Assembly: GCF_001905465.1 (NCBI RefSeq)
Contig: NZ_LISX01000015.1
Coordinates: 62,001-126,000, forward strand
DNA: 64,000 bases
Direction of reading: 5' to 3'
Source: Kitasatospora sp. CB01950
Lineage (GTDB): Bacteria; Actinomycetota; Actinomycetes; Streptomycetales; Streptomycetaceae
The notes under the pieces were generated by a model, which was not told the DNA's origin, did no database searches, and saw only the letters and a list, made by a program, of their open reading frames with translations. Below, piece after piece: positions 40,567 through 48,981 of the stretch. Position 1 is the stretch's first letter. Each line of letters begins with the position of its first letter. The translations under genes were made by a program, and so were the position numbers.

Positions 40567-41808
40567 TCACCCGCCGCCGAACATCCCCGCCTGCCGGGGG
40601 ATCTCCCGCACGAACACCACCCCGTCCACCGACCCCAGCGCCTCCGGGTCGAGCCCGATGTACGTGTGGTCCGCCGGTACTCGCGGCGTCACCGTCCCGG
40701 CCGTCGCCGAAGCCAGCAGGCGCGGGTCGAGGACCGCGCGGGCTTCGCCGAGGGCCGCGAGCCGGCCCTCCAGCGTGTCGGGGGCGGGGTGGTCGTCGGG
40801 TGCCCGGTGGCCGAACGCGGTGGCGACGAACGCGTAGCCCTCGCCGAGGCGGTCGGCGAGCAGGGAGCCGGCGCTCCACCAGTGCAGCTCACGGGTGCCG
40901 AGCGGGATGCGGGCGGCCTCGCGCTGCAGGTGGCGGTGGTGGGCGAAGACCAGCGTGGGGCCGCGCCGCGCCTCGCGGCGGGCGAGCGCTTCGAGGTTGT
41001 CGGCCATCATCAGACCCCGTTGCCGCATCAGCGAGTTGAAGCGGTCCGGTCCGGTGTCCGCCATCGCCGCGTGGTACCGCAGCAACCCGGTCGCGGTCCG
41101 CGCGTCCACCTGCGCCCGCCAGTACGCCTCGGGGTCCGCCTCCGCCGCGAAATGCGGCCCGTGCGCCGCGAGCAGCGCCGCCAACTCATCGGCGATCAGC
41201 CGTAGTTGAAGCGCGTCCTCGGTCCGCCCGACCGATCGCCCGGGATCGAACGCGACCGCCGGCTCGGTCCACCGTCCGTCCGGCCCACACACGTCCGCCA
41301 ACTCCTCCTCCCCCACCGGCAGTTCGACTGCCAGGTGGGCCGCCAGGAACTCCCGCAGTCGCATCAGCGGGGGCCCGGGCGCCGCCGCGCCGGTCATCTC
41401 CAGCGGACCGTCCGCCCCGTAGAACCGCAGCCGTTCCTCCCCCGCCCCCAGCGCGCCGTTGAACTCCCGCATCCACCGGACCAGTTCGCGGTTGCCCGCG
41501 AACTCGCCGAAGCCGTGGCTGAAGCCTTCCCGCACCACCGCGTCGAGTTCGCCCTCGGCGCCGGCCACGCAGGCGTCCACGTCCAGTGCCGCCAGACAGT
41601 CGCTCTCCACGGCGATCGACCGGTAGCCGTGTTCGACGACCAGGTGCCGGAAGAGTTCGTTGCGGAGGTCGAGGAACGCCTCGACGCCGTGGGTGGGTTC
41701 GCCCAGGGCCAGCACCCTGATGCCGGGCGGGAGGAGGTCGGTGACGGCGGACGGCGAGAAGGGACGGGCAGCGTCCCGGAGCGCGGGCGAGACAGTCATG
41801 ACCTCCAC
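40567..41808 (-). CDS. Erythromycin esterase-family protein
   Basis: 413 aa. The family hallmark is ALGEPTHGVEAFLDLRNELFRHLVVEHGYRSIAVESD, where the Glu-x-x-His and the final Glu form the catalytic core; QRGLMMADNLEALARREA and VFAHHRHLQREA contain further conserved His and Asn. True EreA/B enzymes open the macrolactone of erythromycin, but many actinobacterial members have unknown substrates (succinoglycan-type or other esters). Start may be the GTG at 41808 or ATG at 41799. It is divergent from a MerR-family regulator, which probably controls it. Confidence 0.82.
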   Translation of the reverse strand: MEVMTVSPALRDAARPFSPSAVTDLLPPGIRVLALGEPTHGVEAFLDLRNELFRHLVVEHGYRSIAVESDCLAALDVDACVAGAEGELDAVVREGFSHGFGEFAGNRELVRWMREFNGALGAGEERLRFYGADGPLEMTGAAAPGPPLMRLREFLAAHLAVELPVGEEELADVCGPDGRWTEPAVAFDPGRSVGRTEDALQLRLIADELAALLAAHGPHFAAEADPEAYWRAQVDARTATGLLRYHAAMADTGPDRFNSLMRQRGLMMADNLEALARREARRGPTLVFAHHRHLQREAARIPLGTRELHWWSAGSLLADRLGEGYAFVATAFGHRAPDDHPAPDTLEGRLAALGEARAVLDPRLLASATAGTVTPRVPADHTYIGLDPEALGSVDGVVFVREIPRQAGMFGGG

Positions 41809-41830
41809 CGTATCGTTGAAGTGACGGTGT

Positions 41831-41872
41831 AAACTTTTCCGCTCTCACCCCGAGAATCGAGCAGAAAAGTCT
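41831..41872. promoter_or_regulatory. Inverted repeat before the MerR gene
   Basis: AAACTTTTCCGCTC (41831-41844) and GAGCAGAAAAGTCT (41859-41872) form a 14-bp inverted repeat with two mismatches and a 14-bp spacer, in the short divergent region between the esterase-family and MerR genes. A good candidate binding site for the MerR protein. Confidence 0.5.
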
Positions 41873-41877
41873 CCATC

Positions 41878-42576
41878 ATGGCGCTACGGCCGATCGATCT
41901 GGCCCGGGAGCACGGCCTGTCCACCCAGGCGGTGCGCAACTACGAGGAGGCGGGCATCCTGCCGCCCGCCGAACGGTCCCCGCACGGGTACCGGCAGTAC
42001 GGCGAGCGGCACGCCGCCGCGCTCCGCGCCTTCCTGGCGCTGCTGCCGGGGCACGGCCACCGCGCCGCCACCGCCATCCTGTGCGCCGTCAACGCCGGGC
42101 AGCCGGACGAGGCGCTGCGGCTGATCGACGACAGCCACGCCCTCCTCGCCGAGGACCGCCGCACCCTGGACGCGGTCCGCACCGCCCTCCAGCACCTTCC
42201 GCCCTCCCGCCCACCGGCCACCGAAGCCGGGTTCACCCACATCGGCCCGGTCGCCCACCGCCTCGGGCTGCACCCGGCGACCCTCCGCGAGTGGGAGCGC
42301 GCCGGGCTGGTCACCCCGTCCCGGGACGCCCGCACCGGCTACCGGACGTACACTCCCGGCCAGGTCCGCGAGCTGCAGATCGCCGAGCAACTCCGGCGCG
42401 GCGGGCACGCCTTGGCCCGCACCGCCGAGATCCTCCACCGCCTGCGCACCGCCGGCCACCCGGACGCCGTCCGCCCCACCCTCGCCGCCTGGCAGCACCG
42501 CCTCACCACCCGCGCCCGCGCCCTCCTCGCGGGCGCGGCCGCGCTCCACTCCTACCTGGAGGCCGCTCAGATCTGA
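41878..42576 (+). CDS. MerR-family regulator with two DNA-binding domains (TioE-type)
   Basis: 232 aa with two MerR winged helices in one chain. The first is residues ~5-60 (PIDLAREHGLSTQAVRNYEEAGIL, GYRQYGERH). The second is ~119-185 (IGPVAHRLGLHPATLREWERAGLV, GYRTYTPGQVRELQIAEQLRR). Both keep the R-x-Y/W-E-x-x-G-(I/L) motif. Proteins with this design act as monomer-like activators in which both HTHs touch one operator. No effector-binding domain is seen. Its 3' end overlaps the convergent amidohydrolase gene by ten bases. Confidence 0.85.
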   Translation: MALRPIDLAREHGLSTQAVRNYEEAGILPPAERSPHGYRQYGERHAAALRAFLALLPGHGHRAATAILCAVNAGQPDEALRLIDDSHALLAEDRRTLDAVRTALQHLPPSRPPATEAGFTHIGPVAHRLGLHPATLREWERAGLVTPSRDARTGYRTYTPGQVRELQIAEQLRRGGHALARTAEILHRLRTAGHPDAVRPTLAAWQHRLTTRARALLAGAAALHSYLEAAQI

Positions 42577-44162
42577 CGGTTCGTCACCACGCCGCCGGAC
42601 ATGGTCAGCGGCACGGCGCTGGTCGCGAACTCGTCGGCCGGTGCGGTCAGCGGGTCCAGGGCGAAGGCGCTGAGGTCGGCGCGCAGGCCGGGGGCGATCC
42701 GGCCGGCGCGGTCGAACTCGCCTGCGGCGCGCGCCGCGTGGGTGGTGTAGCCCTCCAGGGCCATCAGCGCGGTGAGGGCCTGCTCGGGGGCGACGGGCGC
42801 GGTGTCGGTGCCGGCGTGGCGGCGCAGCTGCGCGTAGGCGAGGACGCCGCGCGGGTCGTGGTGGGCGATCGGCCAGTCGGAGCCGAGCGCGAGGGTCGCA
42901 CCGGTGTCGCGCAAGGTGCGGCAGATCCAGGCGCGTTCGGCGCGTTCGACGCCGAGGCGGGTGGACCAGGCGTCGGTGTGGTCGGCCCGGGTGTACGCGG
43001 AGTGGGTGGGCTGCATCGACGCGTGGACGCCCAACTCGGCGAAGCGCCGGGCCTGTTCGTCGCCGAGCGTCTCGATGTGCTCGATCCGGTGCCGGCCCCG
43101 GGCGGTGTACGGCAGGCCGGCGATGGTGTCGAGGACGTGACGCACACCCGCGTCGCCGATGGCGTGGGTCGCGGTGCGCACCCCGTACGCGTCCAACTGC
43201 CGGACGACGTCGGTGTATTCGGCGGGGTCGAGCCAGAGTGCGGCGGTTCCCTCGCCGTGGCAGTCGGGGCGTTCCAGCCAGGCGGAGCCGCCCTCGACGG
43301 TGCCGTCCATGAAGAGCTTCACGCCGCCGACCAGCCAGTTGCGGCCGGACTCGCCCTGCAGCTCGGCGAGTTGGCGCAGGTCGGCGGCGCTCGCGCCAGG
43401 CATGCACCAGGGGGCGATGCGCAGCCGCAGCGGCAGGTGGCGGTCGGCCTCGATGGCGCGGACCAGGTCGAGGATGTCGCCGCCGGCGTCCATCACGTGC
43501 GCGCCGGCCAGGCCCCCGGCGGCCATCTCCAGCAGCAACTCGTGGAGGGCGTCCCGGCGTTCAGCGAGCGGGCGGCTGGGCAGGACGGCGTCCACCAGGT
43601 CCATCGCGGCATGCTCGATCAGGTGGCCGGTGGGGGTGCCGTCGGGGTCGCAGACCACGGTGGCGCGCTGGGCGAACTCGCGCGGCCCGGTGATGCCGGC
43701 GGCCCGCAGCGCGGCGCCGGTGGCGAGCGCGGAGTGGCCGTCGTAGAGGCGGATGAAGGCGGGCACCTCGGGGCCGAGGACGTCCTCGACCAGGGCACGG
43801 TGCACGGGCCGGCCGCCGAACACGTTGTGGTCGAGGTTCCAGGCGAGCACCCAGCCGTTGAGGCGTTCGGCGCGGGCGAGGGCGGCGCGCAGCGCGTCGA
43901 GGTCCTGGACGTCGGACAGGTCGACGCCCTCGGAGAGTTCGAGTCCGAACGCGGGGTGGCTGTGCCCGTCGACCAGGCCGGGGACGAGGACGGCGTCGCC
44001 GAGGTCGATGGTCTCGGTGCCGGGTCCGGCCCAGTCGCGGGCGTCGGCGGCGTCGCCGACGGCCGCGATCAGCCCGTTCTCGACGGCGACGGCGGTGACG
44101 GCGGGGTGGGCGGCGTCGAGGGTGTGGACGGTGCGGGCGAGGACGATGATGTCGGGCGACAT
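42567..44162 (-). CDS. Amidohydrolase, YtcJ-like (Amidohydro_3)
   Basis: 531 aa metal-dependent hydrolase. VLVPGLVDGHSHPAFG provides the His-x-His metal ligands. The later metal-binding region includes THAIGDAG, HRIEHIETLGDEQARRF and GSDWPIAHHDPRGVL with the catalytic Asp. The closest functionally known relatives are N-substituted formamide deformylases, but substrate range in YtcJ proteins is broad. The ATG at 44162 has AGGAG seven bases upstream. It is 41 nt downstream of an APC permease and belongs with the TetR gene to one catabolic unit. The C-terminal codons overlap the MerR gene. Confidence 0.85.
   Translation of the reverse strand: MSPDIIVLARTVHTLDAAHPAVTAVAVENGLIAAVGDAADARDWAGPGTETIDLGDAVLVPGLVDGHSHPAFGLELSEGVDLSDVQDLDALRAALARAERLNGWVLAWNLDHNVFGGRPVHRALVEDVLGPEVPAFIRLYDGHSALATGAALRAAGITGPREFAQRATVVCDPDGTPTGHLIEHAAMDLVDAVLPSRPLAERRDALHELLLEMAAGGLAGAHVMDAGGDILDLVRAIEADRHLPLRLRIAPWCMPGASAADLRQLAELQGESGRNWLVGGVKLFMDGTVEGGSAWLERPDCHGEGTAALWLDPAEYTDVVRQLDAYGVRTATHAIGDAGVRHVLDTIAGLPYTARGRHRIEHIETLGDEQARRFAELGVHASMQPTHSAYTRADHTDAWSTRLGVERAERAWICRTLRDTGATLALGSDWPIAHHDPRGVLAYAQLRRHAGTDTAPVAPEQALTALMALEGYTTHAARAAGEFDRAGRIAPGLRADLSAFALDPLTAPADEFATSAVPLTMSGGVVTNRQI
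42574..42586. repeat. TGACG-N3-CGTCA palindrome on the MerR stop codon
   Basis: TGACGgttCGTCA, beginning with the stop codon of the MerR gene and lying inside the last codons of the convergent amidohydrolase gene. Confidence 0.7.
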
Positions 44163-44203
44163 GGCGTGCTCCTGAGGGTGCGGGGGTGCGGTTCGAGTCT
44201 GGG

Positions 44204-45691
44204 TCAGGCGGCGCTGCGCACGGGGAGGTCGGCTGCGGACGGCGCGTCCGGGGCCGCCTCCGACGGCGGTTCGGCGGCGAAGGCCGCGTACACCTCCGGC
44301 CGCCGGGAGCGGGTGCGCAGCGCGTACAGCACGCCGGCGGCAAAGACGGCGGGGACGGTGGCGATCAGGACGCGGTTGACGGTGTCGGACGCGCCGGTGA
44401 GCAGCTGGATGTGGTCGATCACCAGCCACAGCGCGGCGGCCAGCAGCAGCGCGGCGGCGATCGGCGCGACCACGGTGCGCGGCACGCCCTCGCCGTGGCT
44501 GCGGCGGCGGAACCAGCAGGGGACGGCGATCGCGGCCAGCAGTTGGAGCGCGACCAGGGACAGCATGCCGGGGGTGTTCACCCAGAGCAGCAGCTGCCGG
44601 TAGGGGTCCGCGCCGGCGGCGGCGAAGAGTGCGACGACGAGCAGTCCGAGCAGGGTCTGCGCGATCCCGGCGACGTACGGGGAGCGGTGCCTGGGGTGGA
44701 TCCGGCCGAGCGCGCGGGGCAGCAGGCCCTCCTCGGCGAGGGCGAGTCCGTAGCGGCTGGTCGCGTTGTGGAAGGCGAGCAGCGAGGCCAGGATGCTGGT
44801 GACGATCAGTACGTGCATCAGGTCCGCGGCCCAGCCGCCGACGTACTGGTCGATGGCGGTGAAGAACAGCCCGCCCGGGTCGTCGGCGGCGGCGGCCACG
44901 ACCTCGGCGTCGCCGTACGCCTGGATGACGGTCCACACCACGAAGGCGTAGAACAGGCCGAGGAAGGCGACGGCCAGGTAGGTGGCGCGCGGGACGGTGC
45001 GGTCGGGGTTCCGGGCCTCGCGGCGGTAGATGACGGTGGATTCGAAGCCGGTGAACGCGGCGAACGCCATCGCGAGGACGCCGGGCATGCCGCCGGTCAG
45101 CACGTTGCCGGGCGCGAACGACGCCAGGCTCAGGCCGTGCGCACCGCCTCTGAGCAGCACCGCGGCGGCCAGCAGTACCAGGATGCCGGTCTCGGCGAGC
45201 AGCAGGACGCCGAGCAGTTTCGCGCCGAAGTCGATCGAGCGGAAGCCGCCGTACCAGATGACGGCCAGTCCGATCAGTGCGGGCAGCAGCCACGGAACGT
45301 CGTGTCCGGTAAGCGCTTTCACGGTGTCGTGGGTGGCGGTGCCGAGCAGGCCGTACACGCCGATGTTCATGCCGAGGTAGCCGAGCAGGGCGAGCAGGGC
45401 GGCGCCGAATCCGGCGGGCCGGCCGAGGCCGCGGGTGATGTAGGCGTAGAAGCCGCCGGCGTTGCGGACGTGTCGGCTCATCGCGGTGAAGCCGACCGCG
45501 AAGACGGTCAGCGTGATGCCTGCGGCGAGGTAGCCGGCGGGGGCGCCGATGCCGCCGATCAGCAGGGCCAGCGGGGCAACGCCGGCCATCACGGTGAGCG
45601 GCGCGGCGGCGGAGACCACGAAGAAGGCGATGTCGGCGGTGCCGAGGCTGCCGCCGCGGAGGGTGGGCGCGGGGGCGGGGGTTTCGGTCAT
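44204..45691 (-). CDS. APC-family amino acid/amine permease
   Basis: 495 aa with about twelve transmembrane helices. N-terminal ADIAFFVVSAAAPLTVMAG and GGFYAYITRGLGRPAGFGAALLALLGYL are typical APC (GABA/ethanolamine-like) motifs; FAAFTGFESTVIYRREARNP covers helix 6 and the following loop with the conserved Glu. It probably imports the amine or amide that the adjacent amidohydrolase degrades. Divergent from a TetR regulator with a strong operator between them. Confidence 0.87.
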   Translation of the reverse strand: MTETPAPAPTLRGGSLGTADIAFFVVSAAAPLTVMAGVAPLALLIGGIGAPAGYLAAGITLTVFAVGFTAMSRHVRNAGGFYAYITRGLGRPAGFGAALLALLGYLGMNIGVYGLLGTATHDTVKALTGHDVPWLLPALIGLAVIWYGGFRSIDFGAKLLGVLLLAETGILVLLAAAVLLRGGAHGLSLASFAPGNVLTGGMPGVLAMAFAAFTGFESTVIYRREARNPDRTVPRATYLAVAFLGLFYAFVVWTVIQAYGDAEVVAAAADDPGGLFFTAIDQYVGGWAADLMHVLIVTSILASLLAFHNATSRYGLALAEEGLLPRALGRIHPRHRSPYVAGIAQTLLGLLVVALFAAAGADPYRQLLLWVNTPGMLSLVALQLLAAIAVPCWFRRRSHGEGVPRTVVAPIAAALLLAAALWLVIDHIQLLTGASDTVNRVLIATVPAVFAAGVLYALRTRSRRPEVYAAFAAEPPSEAAPDAPSAADLPVRSAA

Positions 45692-45736
45692 GGGGAACCC
45701 TTCAGGCGGCCGGCTGGTGGGGGTCCGGCTCCGGGG

Positions 45737-45760
45737 ACCATAAACCTAAAGGTTGATGGT
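45737..45760. promoter_or_regulatory. TetR-type operator between permease and TetR genes
   Basis: A 24-bp imperfect palindrome with 11-bp arms (ACCATAAACCT and AGGTTGATGGT, one mismatch), centred about 57 bp from the permease start. Its core AACCTAAAGGTT is perfect. It is strikingly A+T-rich for this genome. Confidence 0.65.
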
Positions 45761-45878
45761 TTCCGTTGGTTTCGGCACCATAGCCCGGCCGACTACCCTC
45801 TGGGAAGACCCGATTTCCGAGGCGTTTCCCGAGGTCGGAACGGCAGTCTCGACGCACACCACACGAGAGGGGCGACCG

Positions 45879-46475
45879 GTGGGACGGCCCAGCAAGGCCC
45901 TGCTCGACCGCGCGCGGATCGGCGCGACCGCGCTCGCCCTGGTCGACGAGCACGGCGACTTCAGCGTCCCGCAGATCGCCCGCCGACTCGGCGTGCAGAC
46001 CGCCTCCGTCTACCACCACGTGGACGGCCGCACCGGCATCGTCGAACTCCTGCGCATCCAGATCGCCTCCGGGATCGACCTGACCGCACTCGACCTGCGC
46101 CCCTGGGACGCCGCCCTGGAGGCCTGGGCACGCTCCTACCGGGCCGCGTTCGCCGCCCACCCGCGCGCCATCCCGCTGTTGACGACCAGTCAGGTCGTCG
46201 CGCCCGAGGTGCTGGCCCACTACGAGCGGGCGGTCGCCCTGCTCGGCGAGGCCGGCTTCCCGCTGCCCGCGGTGATGCCGCTGCTCACCGCCTTCGAGAG
46301 CCTCGTCCTCGGCTCCGCGCTCGACCTGGCCGCGCCCGCGACGGTCTGGGACACCGACGCCGACACCCCGCTGCTCGCCGCCGCCCTGGACGCCGCCGGC
46401 CCGGCCCGCGCCGACACCGCCTTCGACCTGGCCCTCGCCGCCCTCCTGGACCGCGCCCGCACGATGCTCCCCTGA
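45879..46475 (+). CDS. TetR-family repressor
   Basis: 198 aa. The HTH is residues ~15-55: IGATALALVDEHGDFSVPQIARRLGVQTASVYHHVDGR. The all-helical C-terminal domain ends in LALAALLDRART. I start at the GTG at 45879 (VGRPSKALLDR), preceded by GAGAGGGG; the frame extends upstream into the operator region. It likely represses the divergent permease-amidohydrolase genes and itself. Confidence 0.85.
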   Translation: MGRPSKALLDRARIGATALALVDEHGDFSVPQIARRLGVQTASVYHHVDGRTGIVELLRIQIASGIDLTALDLRPWDAALEAWARSYRAAFAAHPRAIPLLTTSQVVAPEVLAHYERAVALLGEAGFPLPAVMPLLTAFESLVLGSALDLAAPATVWDTDADTPLLAAALDAAGPARADTAFDLALAALLDRARTMLP

Positions 46476-46670
46476 CGCCCGGAGCCCGTCCGCTTTCCCG
46501 ACGGACCGTCAGCTCAACCTGTCCGGTCCCTCCAAAATCGCCGGACCCGAATCAGTGCCGTCCGGTACCCGGACTCCCCCTTCCTGCTTGGCAGAGTGGC
46601 CGGCATGGACCGACCCGGCCGACCGCCGGGCCGGCGTTCGTTGTGCCATTCACACAAAGGGAGCTCCACC

Positions 46671-47885
46671 GTGCGCTTGGAAACCGACAGCGTCCTGGTC
46701 ACCGGCCTCGGGGCCACCACGCCGCTCGGCGGCACCGCCCCGGCCACCTGGCAGGCGATGCGCGAGGGCCGCAACGGCATCCGGCCGATCGAACGCGACT
46801 GGCTGGCCGAACTGCCGATCCGGATCGCCGGGCAGCTCGCCGTCGAACCGTCCGAGGCACTCGACCGCATCGAGGCCCGACGCCTCGACCGCAGCGAGCA
46901 GTTGGCACTGATCGCCGCCCGCGAGGCGTGGGCGGACGCCGGCCGGCCGGAGATCGACGGCGAACGGCTCGCCGTGGTGATCGGCACCGGCACCGGCGGC
47001 GCCGTGACCATGCTGGAGCAGGACGACATCCTGGAGCGCTCCGGCGTCCGCAAGGTCTCGCCGCACACCGTGCCGATGCTGATGGCGAACGGCCCGGCCG
47101 CCTGGGTGTCGATCGACCTCGGGGCCCGCGCGGGCGCCCACACGCCCGTCAGCGCCTGCGCGTCCGGCGCGGAGGCGGTCGCCCTCGGCCTGGACCTGAT
47201 CCGCCTCGGCCGCGCCGACATGGTGATCGCGGGCGGCACCGAGGCCTGCCTGCACCCGCTGCCGCTGGCCGGGTTCGCCCAGGCCCGCGCGCACTCGCTG
47301 CGCAACCACGACCCCGAGCACGCCTCCCGCCCGTTCGACCTGGACCGGGACGGCTTCGTGATCGGCGAAGGCGCGGCCGTCCTGGTCCTGGAACGCGCCT
47401 CACTGCGCCCGGGCCGACGCTCCTACGCGACGCTCGCCGGGGCCGCCGTCACCTCCGACGCCCACCACATCACCGCCGGCCACCCGGACGGGCAGAGCCG
47501 CGCCGTGCGCCGCGCCCTCGCCGAGGCCGGCGTCGCCCCGGAGCGGATCGGCGTGGTGCACGCCCACGCCACCTCCACCCCCAAGGGCGACCTCACCGAG
47601 GCGGAGACCCTGGCACGGGTCTTCGGCCCGCACCGCCCCGCCGTCACCGCCACCAAGTCCATGACCGGCCACCTCTTCGGCGCAGCAGGCGCCCTCGCCG
47701 CCCTCGCCACCGCCTACTCCCTGCACGACCAGCTCGTCCCGCCGATCCGCAACCTCACCAGCCCCGACCCCGCCGCCGACCTCGACCTGGTCACCACCGC
47801 CCGCCCGATCACCGCCGACGCCGCCCTCACCAACGCCTTCGGCTTCGGCGGCCACAACGCGAGCCTGGTCTTCACCACCGGCTGA
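46671..47885 (+). CDS. Beta-ketoacyl-ACP synthase II-type condensing enzyme
   Basis: 404 aa, FabF-like. The catalytic triad is present: Cys163 in SACASGAEA, His299 in AHATST and His334 in KSMTGHLFGAAG with Lys329. Start GTG at 46671 with GGGAGCTCCACC upstream. No acyl carrier protein, malonyl transferase or reductase gene is next to it, so it is not the housekeeping fab operon; it may be a second ketosynthase for specialised fatty acids or a relic. Flanked by TetR (upstream) and ADP-ribosylglycohydrolase (convergent, 49-bp gap). Confidence 0.85.
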   Translation: MRLETDSVLVTGLGATTPLGGTAPATWQAMREGRNGIRPIERDWLAELPIRIAGQLAVEPSEALDRIEARRLDRSEQLALIAAREAWADAGRPEIDGERLAVVIGTGTGGAVTMLEQDDILERSGVRKVSPHTVPMLMANGPAAWVSIDLGARAGAHTPVSACASGAEAVALGLDLIRLGRADMVIAGGTEACLHPLPLAGFAQARAHSLRNHDPEHASRPFDLDRDGFVIGEGAAVLVLERASLRPGRRSYATLAGAAVTSDAHHITAGHPDGQSRAVRRALAEAGVAPERIGVVHAHATSTPKGDLTEAETLARVFGPHRPAVTATKSMTGHLFGAAGALAALATAYSLHDQLVPPIRNLTSPDPAADLDLVTTARPITADAALTNAFGFGGHNASLVFTTG

Positions 47886-47934
47886 CACCCGCCCCGCCCG
47901 CCGCCGTCGCCTTCCCCGCCCTCGTCGAGTCCCG

Positions 47935-48918
47935 TCAGCGGCTCGTGGGGACGCCTCCCCGGCCCGCCACCCGTCCCGCCACGTCCAGTGCCACCGCCAG
48001 CGCCGCCAACTCCCCTGCCCCCAGCACCCGTCGGGTCGGCGGAAGCGGCACGTGCAGCACCGCCGACCACTCCTCCGGGATCGCGTCGACGCCGTACACC
48101 GCACCCGCGAGCGCCCCGGTGACGGCGGCAACGGTGTCGGTGTCGCCACCGAGATCGACGGCGGCCCGCAGCGCGGCACGAAAGGAGACGGTGGTGCGCA
48201 ACGCCCAGACCGCAGAGCCCAGACAGGGCCAGACCGCGCCATTGCTCTCGGTGGCGAGGGACGGGTGCCACGCCTCCCCGAGAACGACAGCCCACCGTTC
48301 GCGGTGCTCGGCCCGCACAGCGGCCAGGGCCGACGGCACGGCGGCCTGCGGGTCGTCGCCGTCGAGCGCCCGGCGCAGCAGTTCGTGCAGGATCGCGGTG
48401 CCCTCCCAGGCCGCGCCGTCGCCGTGGGTGAGCGCGGTGATCCGGCGGGCGGCGTCCATGGTGGCGTCGCGGCCCTGCGGGGCGAACCGGACGGCGGCGG
48501 TGACGGCGCGCATCAGGGCGCCGTTGCCCGCGGCCCGGCCCTCGGTCCGGAAGTGGAACTGCGCGGCAAGGTCCCAGGGCAGGCCGCTGCCGAGCACGCA
48601 CTCGGTGAGGATGCCGATGTCCTTGGGGTCGGCGGCGGCCCACCCCCGGAACCGTTCGAAGATGTCCGGCAGGTCGAGGCCGCCCGCGTCCAGCAGCGAT
48701 TCGCCGAGGTGGACGGCCATCTGCGTGTCGTCGGTGGCCTCGCCCGGCTCCCAGCCGCCGCCCCCGCACATCGCCGCGGCAAACGGAAAGCGTTTTCCCG
48801 CCGCCTCCGGAAAACGCTTTCCGAACGCCCCCGCCGGCCCGAACTCGAACGGCGCGCCCAGCGCGTCGCCGACCGCCGACCCGAGCACCGCCCCGACCAC
48901 CCTGTCCCGCCGTCGCAT
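47935..48918 (-). CDS. ADP-ribosylglycohydrolase-family protein
   Basis: 327 aa. Family metal-binding motifs: GSAVGDALGAPFEFG at the N-terminus, EATDDTQMAV with the two Asp and Thr that bind magnesium, and the C-terminal VDLGGDTDTVAAVTGALAG. It would remove ADP-ribose from proteins (DraG-type), nucleic acids or small molecules. The product contains a local KRFP duplication (GKRFP twice within ~12 residues) encoded by an inverted repeat. The ATG at 48918 follows GAGGGGGC. Confidence 0.87.
   Translation of the reverse strand: MRRRDRVVGAVLGSAVGDALGAPFEFGPAGAFGKRFPEAAGKRFPFAAAMCGGGGWEPGEATDDTQMAVHLGESLLDAGGLDLPDIFERFRGWAAADPKDIGILTECVLGSGLPWDLAAQFHFRTEGRAAGNGALMRAVTAAVRFAPQGRDATMDAARRITALTHGDGAAWEGTAILHELLRRALDGDDPQAAVPSALAAVRAEHRERWAVVLGEAWHPSLATESNGAVWPCLGSAVWALRTTVSFRAALRAAVDLGGDTDTVAAVTGALAGAVYGVDAIPEEWSAVLHVPLPPTRRVLGAGELAALAVALDVAGRVAGRGGVPTSR
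48784..48823. repeat. Perfect 15-bp inverted repeat inside the ADP-ribosylglycohydrolase gene
   Basis: CGGAAAGCGTTTTCC (48784-48798) and GGAAAACGCTTTCCG (48809-48823) with a 10-bp spacer. Each arm alone fits the LacI-type operator GGAAAnCGnTTTCC, so it reads as two such sites about 100 bp into the coding region. Confidence 0.75.
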
Positions 48919-48981
48919 GCCGCCCCCTCGCCTCCGCCGCCGTCCGGCGGCCCTCGCCCCCTCCGATAGCCTGGGGGCACG

